Source: Gp13-AA77 sp036521995 (lineage in GTDB: Bacteria > Acidobacteriota > Terriglobia > UBA7540). Taken from it: a stretch of DNA of 64,000 nt. The notes below the pieces were generated by a model that did not search any database, had not been told where the DNA came from, and worked only from the letters and a program-made list of their open reading frames with translations. Each line of letters begins with the position of its first letter. The stretch's first letter is position 1. The DNA is taken from NCBI GenBank assembly GCA_036521995.1, contig DATDGR010000064.1:1-64000 (forward strand), written 5' to 3'. A program made the translations under genes and the position numbers. Positions 25,854 through 34,795 of this stretch are shown here, in pieces.

Positions 25854-26978
25854 ATGAACCCTAACAGGGTGGCTTTGGCAGCTAAGCGGCGCCGTGCGGG
25901 GTCATACGCCTTACGGTGGGTTGGCTGGATTGCTGGTCTCCTGCTTACCCTTGCGGTCGCTCCGCCCTATCTCGGCTCTCAGGAGGATGGGTCCTATCCG
26001 GATAAGGGCGCAAGTGACCTCACTGCGCGCGTTCCTAACAACCCGGTTCAAACTGTCGACGCGGATGCCCTTAAGTTACTGGAGCCATTAGAGAGCCTAA
26101 TCCAGCAGAGCCAATATCAACAAGCCACCCAGGGCCTGGAGCTTTACCTTCACGATCACGACAGCTCGGCCAGGGGGCACTATGATCTTGGCTACGTCTT
26201 TTTCCGCACCCACCAGGTCGGAGGTGCTGTCCGCGAGCTCTCCAGATCGCTGCAGCTTAACGACAAGGACGCCCAGGCACACAAGATCCTCGGATTGGTC
26301 TGCACCTTCGTAGGCCGCTATGATTTGGCGGAAACGGAACTGCAGGCTGCAGCACAACTGGAACCGGATTCGTCTGAGATTCACTATTTCCTCGGTCGAA
26401 TTTATTACACGAGGCAGGTTTTCCCGATGGCCTTGAAGGAATTCCAGACCGCGATCCAGTTGAATCCGGCCTACATGAAAGCGTACGGCAATCTTGGCCT
26501 GGTGATGGAAGTGTTGGGGAAAGATGATGAGGCGGTTCGCGACTACACCACCGCCGCCCAGATCAACGAAGCGCGGCATCTCAAGTCGCCTTGGCCTTTT
26601 GAATTTCTCAGCGCGCACTATAATCGCACTCGAGAGCCCGCCCTGGCGATTGAGTATGCACAAAAAGCTCTCCAGATAGACCCGAAATGCGATCTAGCCT
26701 ACTACGATCTCGCCAAGGCGTTCGAGAGCCAGGGCGACTGGCAGAAGGCCATGGATGGAGTTCAAAAGGCCATCGCCATTAATTCCAGCACACCCGAGTA
26801 TTTCTACCTTCTGAGTACGGCTCTGCGGAAGCTCGGCAAAGTCCCGGAAAGTGAGGCGGCTCTCAAGCGATTCGAGCAAATCCACGACGACCAGAATGCC
26901 ATGGCGAAAGAGTGGCGAGACGCCAGCCACCAACCCAATCTTCCCAAGACCCCGATACAACCGGATGATGAGCACTAA
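25854..26978 (+). CDS. Exported TPR protein upstream of CRTAC1 gene
   Basis: 374 aa. A basic N-terminus followed by a hydrophobic segment (WVGWIAGLLLTLAVAPPYLG) serves as signal or anchor. About seven TPR units follow from residue 75, including AHKILGLVCTFVGRYDLAET, IHYFLGRIYYTRQVFPMALK and AYGNLGLVMEVLGKDDEAVR. The stop codon (TAA, 26976-26978) lies within the start region of the CRTAC1 gene (overlap of 14 bases), so the two are translationally coupled. TPR plus CRTAC1 pairs are frequent in acidobacteria and Planctomycetes; their joint role is not known. Confidence 0.92.
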   Translation: MNPNRVALAAKRRRAGSYALRWVGWIAGLLLTLAVAPPYLGSQEDGSYPDKGASDLTARVPNNPVQTVDADALKLLEPLESLIQQSQYQQATQGLELYLHDHDSSARGHYDLGYVFFRTHQVGGAVRELSRSLQLNDKDAQAHKILGLVCTFVGRYDLAETELQAAAQLEPDSSEIHYFLGRIYYTRQVFPMALKEFQTAIQLNPAYMKAYGNLGLVMEVLGKDDEAVRDYTTAAQINEARHLKSPWPFEFLSAHYNRTREPALAIEYAQKALQIDPKCDLAYYDLAKAFESQGDWQKAMDGVQKAIAINSSTPEYFYLLSTALRKLGKVPESEAALKRFEQIHDDQNAMAKEWRDASHQPNLPKTPIQPDDEH

Positions 26979-28830
26979 ATCCCCGAGCGGCCTTGGGATG
27001 TCGCGGCGCCAATTCCTAAGGATTCTGAGGCGCTTGGGCGCGCTAGTGCCGGCGTCCATTCTGCTCCCCGAAGCTCAGAGCGCCGTCACTGATCAAGGGC
27101 CAAAGGTGCGAAGGTCTCCCCCGGAGCCTTCGACAGCCACGTTGGGATTTCGCCTCACGGACGTAGCTGTGCAGGCAGGACTCGGCCACGCCACCAACGT
27201 TACGGGCGAGAAGATGAAGAAGCGTTTTCTCCTCGAGGAAATGGGATGTGGCACGGCGTTCTTTGACTACGACAGCGATGGTTGGGTGGACATTTTCATG
27301 GTGAATGGAACAGCATTTGAGGTGCCTTCCGGCCCACCGCCCTGCAACTTCCTCTTCCACAACAATCGCGATGGAACTTTCACCGATGTCACCCGCAACG
27401 CGGGCTTAGTCCGCACTGGTTGGGGGCAGGGCTGCTGCGTGGGTGATTACGACAACGATGGCTTCGACGATCTATTCGTCACCTACTGGGGCCAAAACGT
27501 TCTCTATCACAACAACGGCGATGGCACCTTCACAGATGTTACCGAGAAGGCAGGTCTTATCCAGCCCGGTCCGCATCCCAGGTGGAATGTTGCTTGCTGT
27601 TTCCTGGACTACGACCTCGATGGACACCTCGATCTGTTCGTGGCGAACTATGTGAACTTCGACCCCACCATTGTTCCCGCGCCGGGTGCCGATCCACTCT
27701 GTAAGTATTACGGCGTCTCCGTTGCTTGCGGGCCTCAAGGTTTGGGCGGCGGAACGAATATTCTTTACCACAACCGGGGAGATGGCACCTTTGAGGATGT
27801 CTCAGAAGCATCGGGCGTGACTAATCCCCGCGGGCTGCCGGACCCTTATGTTGTCCGCGACAACTGGATTCCTGCGGGCTCCTATGGGATGGGGGCGGCG
27901 GCGGCCGATTTCGATAACGACGGTTGGCCTGACATTTACGTGGCGTGCGACGAGGCGCGGAGCCTCTTATATCACAATAACCACAACGGAACGTTCACGG
28001 AAATCGGTACGCCCGCTGGCTGCGCGCTCAGTCCGAGTGGAGGTACCCAGGGCGGGATGGGAGTCGCGGTAGGAGACTACGACTGCGATGGCTGGCTCGA
28101 TATACTAAAACCCAATTTCGCCGGCGAAAACGTCAGCCTCTATCACAACAATCGGGATGGTACTTTTTACGACGCAGTCTATCAGTCTGGCCTTGGGTCG
28201 GCCACGGCAAATGTCGGTTGGGGAGCGGGGTTCCAAGACTTCGACAATGACGGATGGCGTGACATCTTCATCTCTACCGGACACGTTTACCCGGAGATTT
28301 CGGGCCATGGCCTCATGGCAAACTACGCGTCACCCCCAGTCGTTTACCGGAATACGGGGAACGGAAAATTCGAGAACGTCGCGTCACGGGCCGGGCCTGG
28401 TGCGACCCAACCTCATACCAGCCGAGGCTGTGCCTTCGGCGACTACGATAACGACGGCGACGTGGACGTCGTCGTTATCAACATGAACGAGCCTCCTTCG
28501 CTGCTGCGCAATGATTGCGCGACGGGACACAACTGGATCAAAATCAAGTGTGTCGGAGTCAAGTCCAATCGAAGCGCAATTGGAGCACGCGTCAAAATTG
28601 TAACCGGGGATCACGCCCAGATCGACGAGGTCATGAGCGGCGCCAGCTACCTCTCCCAAAACGATTTTCGCCTCCATTTCGGGCTCGGCAACGCGAGACA
28701 GGCGGACTCCATCGAAATTCGCTGGCCCTCGGGCCTTACGGAGCGGTTCCAGAAGGTCGAAGCCAATCAACTCCTCCACATCCAAGAAGGCCAGGGGATT
28801 GTTCGGAAGGAAAAGCTCTCCAGAAGGTAG
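26965..28830 (+). CDS. CRTAC1-type protein: FG-GAP/VCBS repeats with ASPIC/UnbV domain, Tat signal
   Basis: About 621 aa. Starts at 26965 or 26968 overlap the TPR gene; a further ATG at 26998 begins directly at a twin-arginine signal, SRRQFLRILRRLGALVP. Export by Tat suggests folding, probably calcium loading, in the cytoplasm. The body has about eight FG-GAP/VCBS repeats, each with a Ca-binding loop such as DYDNDGFDDLFV, DYDLDGHLDLFV, DFDNDGWPDIYV or DYDNDGDVDVVV. They form a beta-propeller. The C-terminal ASPIC/UnbV domain contains NRSAIGARVKIVTG and the IEIRWPSGLTERFQKV block. It is a probable surface or periplasmic adhesion or binding protein, last gene of the plus-strand run. Confidence 0.95.
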   Translation: MMSTKSPSGLGMSRRQFLRILRRLGALVPASILLPEAQSAVTDQGPKVRRSPPEPSTATLGFRLTDVAVQAGLGHATNVTGEKMKKRFLLEEMGCGTAFFDYDSDGWVDIFMVNGTAFEVPSGPPPCNFLFHNNRDGTFTDVTRNAGLVRTGWGQGCCVGDYDNDGFDDLFVTYWGQNVLYHNNGDGTFTDVTEKAGLIQPGPHPRWNVACCFLDYDLDGHLDLFVANYVNFDPTIVPAPGADPLCKYYGVSVACGPQGLGGGTNILYHNRGDGTFEDVSEASGVTNPRGLPDPYVVRDNWIPAGSYGMGAAAADFDNDGWPDIYVACDEARSLLYHNNHNGTFTEIGTPAGCALSPSGGTQGGMGVAVGDYDCDGWLDILKPNFAGENVSLYHNNRDGTFYDAVYQSGLGSATANVGWGAGFQDFDNDGWRDIFISTGHVYPEISGHGLMANYASPPVVYRNTGNGKFENVASRAGPGATQPHTSRGCAFGDYDNDGDVDVVVINMNEPPSLLRNDCATGHNWIKIKCVGVKSNRSAIGARVKIVTGDHAQIDEVMSGASYLSQNDFRLHFGLGNARQADSIEIRWPSGLTERFQKVEANQLLHIQEGQGIVRKEKLSRR

Positions 28831-28972
28831 TGTCCCGAGTCAGAGATTTCGTGGTGAGTACCTTCCCGTTTTGCCGGCCACTCAACGTGCAAAGGGCGGG
28901 CGCCCTGCCCGCGCACCACGTCAGGAGGGTAGCGCTTGTCGGGCAAGGTCCAGCCTCAGGACGTCCGCCACA

Positions 28973-29009
28973 AAAAGCGATGGCCGGTCCGTTCAAGGAC
29001 CGGCCATCG
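28973..29009 (-). terminator. Intrinsic terminator of the Oar-like receptor gene
   Basis: A perfect 13-bp stem (28978-28990 and 28997-29009, core ATGGCCGGTCC) with a 6-base loop GTTCAA. Read on the minus strand it lies 24 bases after the receptor stop and is followed by CTTTTTG, as expected for a Rho-independent terminator. The hairpin could also slow transcripts from the plus-strand CRTAC1 gene, though no T-run follows on that side. Confidence 0.85.
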
Positions 29010-29032
29010 GAGGGAGAGGGGAAAAATCAGCC

Positions 29033-32000
29033 TCAGAAGAAGATTTGCAAGCCGATCTGAATGCGCCTTGGGACGTTGCACTGGGTAAACGTCGTCCCGA
29101 AGCCGCTTCCAAGGGTTGAATTCGGCGGGCAAAAATCGACCCGGTTGAAGACATTACCGGCCGAAGCTTGGACCCTCACATACTTGCTCTCGCCGAAGTA
29201 GGTGTCTTTGTAAAGCTGGAGGTCCTCGTTGTAGAACGGGAAGCCCCGGATACTGTCTGTTGTCCGCGGGTTGTCACCAAACGAGTATGAGCCCGGGTTA
29301 GAAAAGGCAGCCGCATTGTAATACGTCTGACTGAAGGGGTTCGTGAACGGGCCCGGTGCCAGAGGGCTCTGGCCGGAAACGGTGTTCGGAAACTGAGTGC
29401 CGCCGTTGTACAAGAGACCGCCGAAGAGGCTGGGTACAAGCATCGTCTGCGGGCGTCCCGACTCGTAGCTGAAAATACCAGACACGTTCCAGTTACTGAT
29501 GAGCTTGTTCAACACACCCGTAGATCCCGATCCCCACTTCTGGCCCGTACCGAACGGCAGGTTGTAGACCTCGCTGATGGCCAGAACCTGCGGGACGTTG
29601 TCGACACTGGGCCCCCACATGTCGCTCATATCGCTTGGGTTTTGGGGGGGGGCATCATTGCCCGACCCATAACCTGACTGCGCTTCTCCCGATTCCGCGC
29701 CGTTGTTCAGGAGCTGGGACCACGTATAGGACACGGTGACCAGATTGTTCAGCCAATGCTTGTTGAATGCCACCTGCAGCGCATTATAGAGGCTCTTTCC
29801 GGTGTGCCCCAAGCGCCACTGGACGTTCTGGTACTGGGGGTAAGGCCGCAAAGCCTGGGCCAGGTCTCCGGTGAAACCTGCGTAGGGGGGAGTTGAGAAC
29901 CCCGCGGCCACCGCGGCGGCGTTGGGAACACCGTTCGTGAAGAATCCGTTCGTCAGGGCAGAGCCATACTGGAGCACGCTACCCGCATTTTCATTAGACT
30001 CAGGCCCGAGGTTGAGACTGTTGATGGGCAAACGCGTTCCGTGGTTCCCCACGTAAGCGACGCTCAGGAACATGTTGCTGTTCCATTGATGTTGATAGGA
30101 GACTGTGTAGTTTACCCATCTGGGCATATCGTATTGGTCGGGTAACACGCCCACCGGCGACAGTCCATTCTCGACCGCCGGGCTAGTATTGGGCGGGTAG
30201 GTAATGAGAGAGCTGGGGAAGCCGTTTGCGAAGTTGAAAACGGGAGCAAATCCGCCAGTAACATTGTTGATCCCTGGGTTCGTCAGAAAACCATTCGTTG
30301 GGTAGGGATTCCCGGCCCAGGAGCCCGAGATGGTGGCACCGGCGTATTCGCCAATTCCACCGCGAATCACGTTATTTTGCCCCAGCTGATACGCGAAGCC
30401 AAAGCGGGGCGACAACATCGTGTCGCCGTTCCCGTTGGCAACGCTCCCAAAGGCCATCGCACCCGGAAAACCGGCGGCCCCGGGATTGGGAAGAGAGGGC
30501 ACCATGGTTGAAAACCGGTTAAATTGCTCGGAGAGACCCGAATTCCAATCGAGACGCAGGCCGAAGTCGAAGGTGAGGTGTGGTGTCACCTTCCAAGAGT
30601 CGTTCACCCAGGGAGAGGCGTAGTAGAATTTTGGCATGTAATTCTGCGGGACGGTGAACCCCGCATTATCGACCTGGCCCAGCAGGAAAGCAGCAAACCC
30701 ATCCCCGGTGAAGTTGCTCAAGTTGGTTCCGGTGTTGGAGTACCCCGCAACTTCGGCGGCCCCGAAAGTAAAGCTGCCACCTGTGTTAACGGCCCATCCC
30801 GTCTGCGGATAGTTGTGATACTCGACTTGAACGCCGAACTTGACGGTGTGTTTGCCGGTAATCCACGTGAGGTCGTCATAGAACTGGTACCGGTTGTTGA
30901 TGTCGGCTCCGTCCGGAAACCACGGCGTCCCGTAGGAAGTGTACCCGACCGTACCACCCGCGAAGTTGAGCGAAGGGAAGCCGGCGTTGTTAAACTCAGG
31001 CTGGTTTGGCAGGCCAAGCCCCAGCTTCTGGTTCCAGCCTACCCCTGAGGACAACTGGTGTCCATCCATCGACCAGCGGTCATAGGCCAAGGTGGCGTGG
31101 TTAAAGAGGTTCGGCTTGATCACCGTGTTGATCTGGAGGTGCAAGAAGTGGTTAGTAATGAGCTGGTAGAAACCTTGGCCCAGATAGGTGTCGTTCGCCT
31201 CAGGGTCCGTTTCCCCGTTGTTCTCGGTATCGCAGCCCTGCGGCCCGCCACAGTGGGCAGTCCGAGGCCGGTGATTCTGAAAGTAAGTGAAGGAGGTCGA
31301 CCACTTGTCGTTGAACGTGTGATCGACCCTGAGCAGCCACGTCCAGACGTTAATTACGTCATTGTCGTCGGAAGTGCCGCCGAATTCGTTGGGGGTGAAC
31401 AGCGTATTCCGGTCGAGCCCCGGGATGATGGAGGAAACATAGGCGGAGCCGGCATTCTGCAGCATCAGCGGATCGTTCGCCGGAATCATGTTTGCGGTTG
31501 CCGTGGGCAATCCGGTTGTTGGGTTAAATCCGTAACCATTACGCACGGGGATCCCATTCACCCTTCGCGTGGTAGAGGGGTTGAAGATTTCTCCATAGTA
31601 GATGGGCCTTCCCAGCGCGTCCGTCCCAATCTGACAAGGAGCAGTTGGACACTTGAAGCCCGCGCCTGTCCAGCCCGCAGGATTGTTCAGCAACTCGCTG
31701 AAGTCACCGCTCCTCTCATTCGGCGTAGGAAGTGTATTCTGGAACCCCGTATTGACTGTACTGTGGTAATCGAACCGGTCATAGTTGGTAAAAAAGAAAG
31801 TCTTGCCCCACTTGTGGATCTTGGGAATCGGTCCGCCAAGCGTAGCTCCCACGTTATTCTGCGTCAGGGACAGGATGGGTACGCCTGAGGCGTTCAGGAA
31901 GAAGTTGTTCGCATCCATCTGGCTGGTGGTCAGAATGTCGTACAGACTACCGTGAAATTGGTTGGTGCCCGACTTGGTGGTGTAAAGAGCTATGCCGCCA

Positions 32001-32743
32001 CTGGTGTGCCCGTACTGAGCGGAAAAGTTATTCACCGTGGTGGTCATTTCCTGCACAGCCGCATAGGGGATTGAACTTTCGTGCGTTTGCTGGTGGCCTT
32101 CGGCGTAACCGTATTCGGCACCGTCGAACCAGCTCTCCCAAGACACGGTCTGGCCGCCGTTGATTCGCGATTGGAACGCGTCGCCGCGGAAGATGGCGTC
32201 GCCGTTCGGCGCGGTCGGGACGTAGCCCGGCGCCAGGACGAGCTTCGTTTCGGCGAGGCGAACGTCGGCGCCCATGACGTCCGGGAGGTCTTTATATGAC
32301 TGGCCGCCAACCGCGTAAGTGATGGCCGGACTCTGAGTGTTGATGAGCTGTGCGCTCGCTTTCACCTCGACGGTCTGCGAAACGGCGCCGAGTTGGAGCG
32401 TGACGTTCTGCGTGTAAGTCATTCCGCCGATCGTCAGCGACAAATCAGGCTGGCTGTAAGTCTTGAAGCCGTCTTTTCTCACCTCCAGGGTGTAGGGACC
32501 AGGAATGATCGCCGGGGTGGTGAAATTGCCGGCGCCGTTGGCAGCCACGATAGTTTTTATGCCGGTACTCTGATTTGTCATCGTGACCGTGGCGTCGGGG
32601 ATAGTCGCCCCGGACGGGTCGGTCACAAGACCCGTCACCGCTACGCGGTCAGCGCCTACCTGGGCATGGACAGCTTTGACATTGAGGAGCATCAAAGAAG
32701 ACAGCACCAGCAGCACCGCCAGAAAAAGGGATTGCCTTGTCAC
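29033..32743 (-). CDS. Oar-like TonB-dependent receptor
   Basis: 1236 aa. GTG 32743 is chosen because GAGGAGG lies 6-8 bases upstream and a signal peptide follows at once (SLFLAVLLVLSSLMLLNVKA then VHA). The N-terminal domain (about 35-120, GLVTDPSGATIPDATVTMTN) is carboxypeptidase-regulatory-like. A plug-type region with NNFSAQYGHTSGGIALYTTK leads to a very long beta-barrel ending in RRIQIGLQIFF, with the terminal aromatic used for outer-membrane assembly. This is the Oar architecture that is expanded in acidobacteria, presumed to import oligosaccharides or peptides. No TonB-box can be assigned by eye. An intrinsic terminator follows, and a LacI-type operator sits at the promoter. Confidence 0.95.
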   Translation of the reverse strand: MTRQSLFLAVLLVLSSLMLLNVKAVHAQVGADRVAVTGLVTDPSGATIPDATVTMTNQSTGIKTIVAANGAGNFTTPAIIPGPYTLEVRKDGFKTYSQPDLSLTIGGMTYTQNVTLQLGAVSQTVEVKASAQLINTQSPAITYAVGGQSYKDLPDVMGADVRLAETKLVLAPGYVPTAPNGDAIFRGDAFQSRINGGQTVSWESWFDGAEYGYAEGHQQTHESSIPYAAVQEMTTTVNNFSAQYGHTSGGIALYTTKSGTNQFHGSLYDILTTSQMDANNFFLNASGVPILSLTQNNVGATLGGPIPKIHKWGKTFFFTNYDRFDYHSTVNTGFQNTLPTPNERSGDFSELLNNPAGWTGAGFKCPTAPCQIGTDALGRPIYYGEIFNPSTTRRVNGIPVRNGYGFNPTTGLPTATANMIPANDPLMLQNAGSAYVSSIIPGLDRNTLFTPNEFGGTSDDNDVINVWTWLLRVDHTFNDKWSTSFTYFQNHRPRTAHCGGPQGCDTENNGETDPEANDTYLGQGFYQLITNHFLHLQINTVIKPNLFNHATLAYDRWSMDGHQLSSGVGWNQKLGLGLPNQPEFNNAGFPSLNFAGGTVGYTSYGTPWFPDGADINNRYQFYDDLTWITGKHTVKFGVQVEYHNYPQTGWAVNTGGSFTFGAAEVAGYSNTGTNLSNFTGDGFAAFLLGQVDNAGFTVPQNYMPKFYYASPWVNDSWKVTPHLTFDFGLRLDWNSGLSEQFNRFSTMVPSLPNPGAAGFPGAMAFGSVANGNGDTMLSPRFGFAYQLGQNNVIRGGIGEYAGATISGSWAGNPYPTNGFLTNPGINNVTGGFAPVFNFANGFPSSLITYPPNTSPAVENGLSPVGVLPDQYDMPRWVNYTVSYQHQWNSNMFLSVAYVGNHGTRLPINSLNLGPESNENAGSVLQYGSALTNGFFTNGVPNAAAVAAGFSTPPYAGFTGDLAQALRPYPQYQNVQWRLGHTGKSLYNALQVAFNKHWLNNLVTVSYTWSQLLNNGAESGEAQSGYGSGNDAPPQNPSDMSDMWGPSVDNVPQVLAISEVYNLPFGTGQKWGSGSTGVLNKLISNWNVSGIFSYESGRPQTMLVPSLFGGLLYNGGTQFPNTVSGQSPLAPGPFTNPFSQTYYNAAAFSNPGSYSFGDNPRTTDSIRGFPFYNEDLQLYKDTYFGESKYVRVQASAGNVFNRVDFCPPNSTLGSGFGTTFTQCNVPRRIQIGLQIFF

Positions 32744-32907
32744 CGCCCACCTCCTCGGATATTCCGAACAATCGACTAAGCCCAATACCTGACGCGACTT
32801 GCAGTGCTTCTAGCCGAAAGGCGCTGACTCCTTCCCGTCCGAAGCCAGCTACCCCAAGGAAAACAGAACCCAACCTTTCTCCACCCAACTCTCCGACCCG
32901 ACGCTTG

Positions 32908-32921
32908 TGTAAGCGCTTTCA
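32908..32921. promoter_or_regulatory. LacI/CcpA-type operator at the receptor promoter
   Basis: TGTAAGCGCTTTCA is palindromic at 12 of 14 positions and fits the general LacI-family operator pattern, including the catabolite-response-element consensus TGWNANCGNTNWCA. It lies just downstream of the predicted -10 element on the minus strand, about +7 to +20, a position suited to repression. The LacI regulator at 21891 is the obvious candidate to bind it. Confidence 0.7.
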
Positions 32922-32934
32922 TCCAAAGAAATCT

Positions 32935-32964
32935 GATAAAATCACCTTTGCTAAGCATTGTCAA
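32935..32964 (-). promoter_or_regulatory. Probable promoter of the Oar-like receptor gene
   Basis: On the minus strand, TTGACA (32964-32959), an 18-base spacer and TTTATC (32940-32935). The -35 is perfect and the -10 weak. The leader to the GTG at 32743 would be about 185 bases. Confidence 0.5.
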
Positions 32965-33178
32965 TAGTTTTCTTAATGTTTTTTTCGCCGCGCTCTACTA
33001 GAAACAAGTTAGGTTACGGCGTATCTGGCTATCGGTGCTTCTAGCCTAGTTCCTTCGTACCATCTAACTATCACTGAGTACGCCACTGGTTCGACCACCC
33101 CATCATGTTGAGTTTGGCTTGGCCTGTGTCACTTGAAACACAGCGTCGCCTTGCCGGAGCATTTGCGTACCGACGTGC

Positions 33179-33322
33179 TCAGAAGCCGCCGGCGCTGAGT
33201 AGGCCGGCGAAGGTGTCTACGGTGACCTGGCTCGAGCTGTGCTTCATTAGGTCCTGCGCGTAGGCGAGCGGTGCGCCTGCCTGAATGACCAAGCTGCCAA
33301 AGGTATGCCTGCTTTGCGTCTT
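33179..33322 (-). pseudogene. C-terminal remnant of a tyrosine recombinase/integrase
   Basis: About 47 codons on the minus strand resemble the end of a phage-type integrase: KTQSRHTFGSLVIQAGAPLA, then YAQDLMKHSSSQVTVDTF. The Arg of RHTF remains. The usual Gly-His before SS is KH, and the catalytic Tyr of VDTYG is Phe (VDTFAG), so it would be inactive. The part upstream of residue K (33322) has no similarity to integrases and overlaps the aminotransferase gene on the other strand. A decayed mobile element end. Confidence 0.65.
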
Positions 33323-33388
33323 CGCGCGTTTGCGAGAGAATGCTACTTGTCCTTTGACCACGCGTAATGCCCGCGGGCGGGAACTACC

Positions 33389-34726
33389 ATGAAACCTTCC
33401 CAAAGTGCCAGTGACGCTCTGTTCGAGCAGGCGTGTGGATTGATTCCCGGCGGCGTGACCAGCTCCGCCCGCAAACTCTTTCCGCATCTCGTCTTCCGAG
33501 AAGCCCAGGGCGCTCACCTGAGAGACGCGGACAGTAACAGCTACCTCGACTATCACGGCGCCTTCGGCCCCATCCTGCTCGGTCACAACCATCCGGCTGT
33601 GAACCGCCGCGTGGCCGAGGCGCTGGAGCGTTCCGCGCTGTCCGGGGCTGGGCCGACGGAGCTCGAGATCGAGCTGGCGCGCAAGATCCACCAGCATGTG
33701 CCCTGTGCGGAAAAGGTTCAGCTTTGCACCAGTGGCTCAGAAGCCGTCTTCAATGCCGTCCGCGTGGCGCGAGCATTTACCGGCCGGCCGAAGATCATCA
33801 AGTTCCAGGGTTGCTATCACGGCACCTATGACTCGGTGCTGGTGGGCGGAATCGGCTCGTGGAACCCAGCTTGCGCGGGGGTGACGCGCTCTGAGCGGAT
33901 CGGGAACATCGGCCGGCTCGACCCGGGATCCGGCGGCATTCTCCCTGCGGTGCTCGAGAACACCCTGGTGTGCACGTACAACAGCCTGGATGAAGTGGAG
34001 CAAGCTCTGGCCGCGCATTCTAATCAGGTGGCGGCGATCCTGGTTGAGCCCATCGCCCACAACATGGGTTGTGTGCTGCCGAAGGCCGGCTTCCTACCGG
34101 GACTTCGTCATCTCACGGCGGCCGACGGAACGCTGCTGATCTTTGATGAGGTCATCACCGGCTTCCGCCATCATCTGGGTGGCTATCAGGCGATGTGCGG
34201 CGTGCGGCCGGACCTGGCGACCTTGGGAAAAGCAATGGCCAACGGGTTTCCGGTGGCGGCCGTCTGTGGGCGGGCCGAAATCATGGATCATTTCAATACG
34301 CGGCCGGGCGGCGACACCTACTTCGCCGGAACTTTTCACGGCCACCCCGTTGGATGCGCGGCTGCCCTGGCAACTCTGGATGTGCTTGAGCGCGATCCCG
34401 TCCACGAGCATGTCTTCCGGCTCGGCGAGCGCCTGAGGCGCGGACTCGCTGACATCCACCGGCGGCTCGGCACCGGCGCCGTCGTGGCCGGCTTCGGCTC
34501 AGTCTTCGTCACCTATTTTGCGCCCGGCCCCTTCGAGAGCTACGACGACTGCTCGCGAAGCGACGCGCGCAAATTCATTGAGTACCGCCAGCGGCTGATC
34601 GCGCGGGGCATCTTCGAAATGCCCACCAACCTCAAGCGCGGACACATCAGCTACAGTCATACTGAACGGGACATCGATCACACCCTGCAAGTGGCGGAGG
34701 ATGTGGTGAAAACCATGTTCGGCTAA
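33389..34726 (+). CDS. Class III PLP aminotransferase, glutamate-1-semialdehyde aminomutase-like
   Basis: 445 aa. It has the family layout: PGGVTSSARKLFPHLVFREA, the SGSEAVFNAVRVARAFTGRP cofactor-phosphate loop, the FDEVITGFRHHLGGYQ block with the ring-binding Asp, and LATLGKAMANGFPVAAVCG with the Schiff-base Lys (about 281). TYFAGTFHGHPVGCAAAL completes the active site. Close to HemL, but the N-terminal and C-terminal regions differ from canonical HemL and the gene lies by a lipid-type locus, so I treat it as a paralogue with a different amino donor or acceptor. It converges with the minus-strand lipid kinase (69 bp gap). Start ATG 33389. Confidence 0.88.
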   Translation: MKPSQSASDALFEQACGLIPGGVTSSARKLFPHLVFREAQGAHLRDADSNSYLDYHGAFGPILLGHNHPAVNRRVAEALERSALSGAGPTELEIELARKIHQHVPCAEKVQLCTSGSEAVFNAVRVARAFTGRPKIIKFQGCYHGTYDSVLVGGIGSWNPACAGVTRSERIGNIGRLDPGSGGILPAVLENTLVCTYNSLDEVEQALAAHSNQVAAILVEPIAHNMGCVLPKAGFLPGLRHLTAADGTLLIFDEVITGFRHHLGGYQAMCGVRPDLATLGKAMANGFPVAAVCGRAEIMDHFNTRPGGDTYFAGTFHGHPVGCAAALATLDVLERDPVHEHVFRLGERLRRGLADIHRRLGTGAVVAGFGSVFVTYFAPGPFESYDDCSRSDARKFIEYRQRLIARGIFEMPTNLKRGHISYSHTERDIDHTLQVAEDVVKTMFG

Positions 34727-34795
34727 CTTATCGCCCGTCCAAGAAACTGACCCTCTCATAGAATAGCGGGCTCCTGGAGTATTCTCACCGTACGC

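Noticed and set aside
33389..34726. Calling the PLP enzyme the housekeeping hemL
   Set aside because: All cofactor motifs fit the class, but the location in a lipid-type region and the differing ends make a paralogue more likely; no other tetrapyrrole gene is near.
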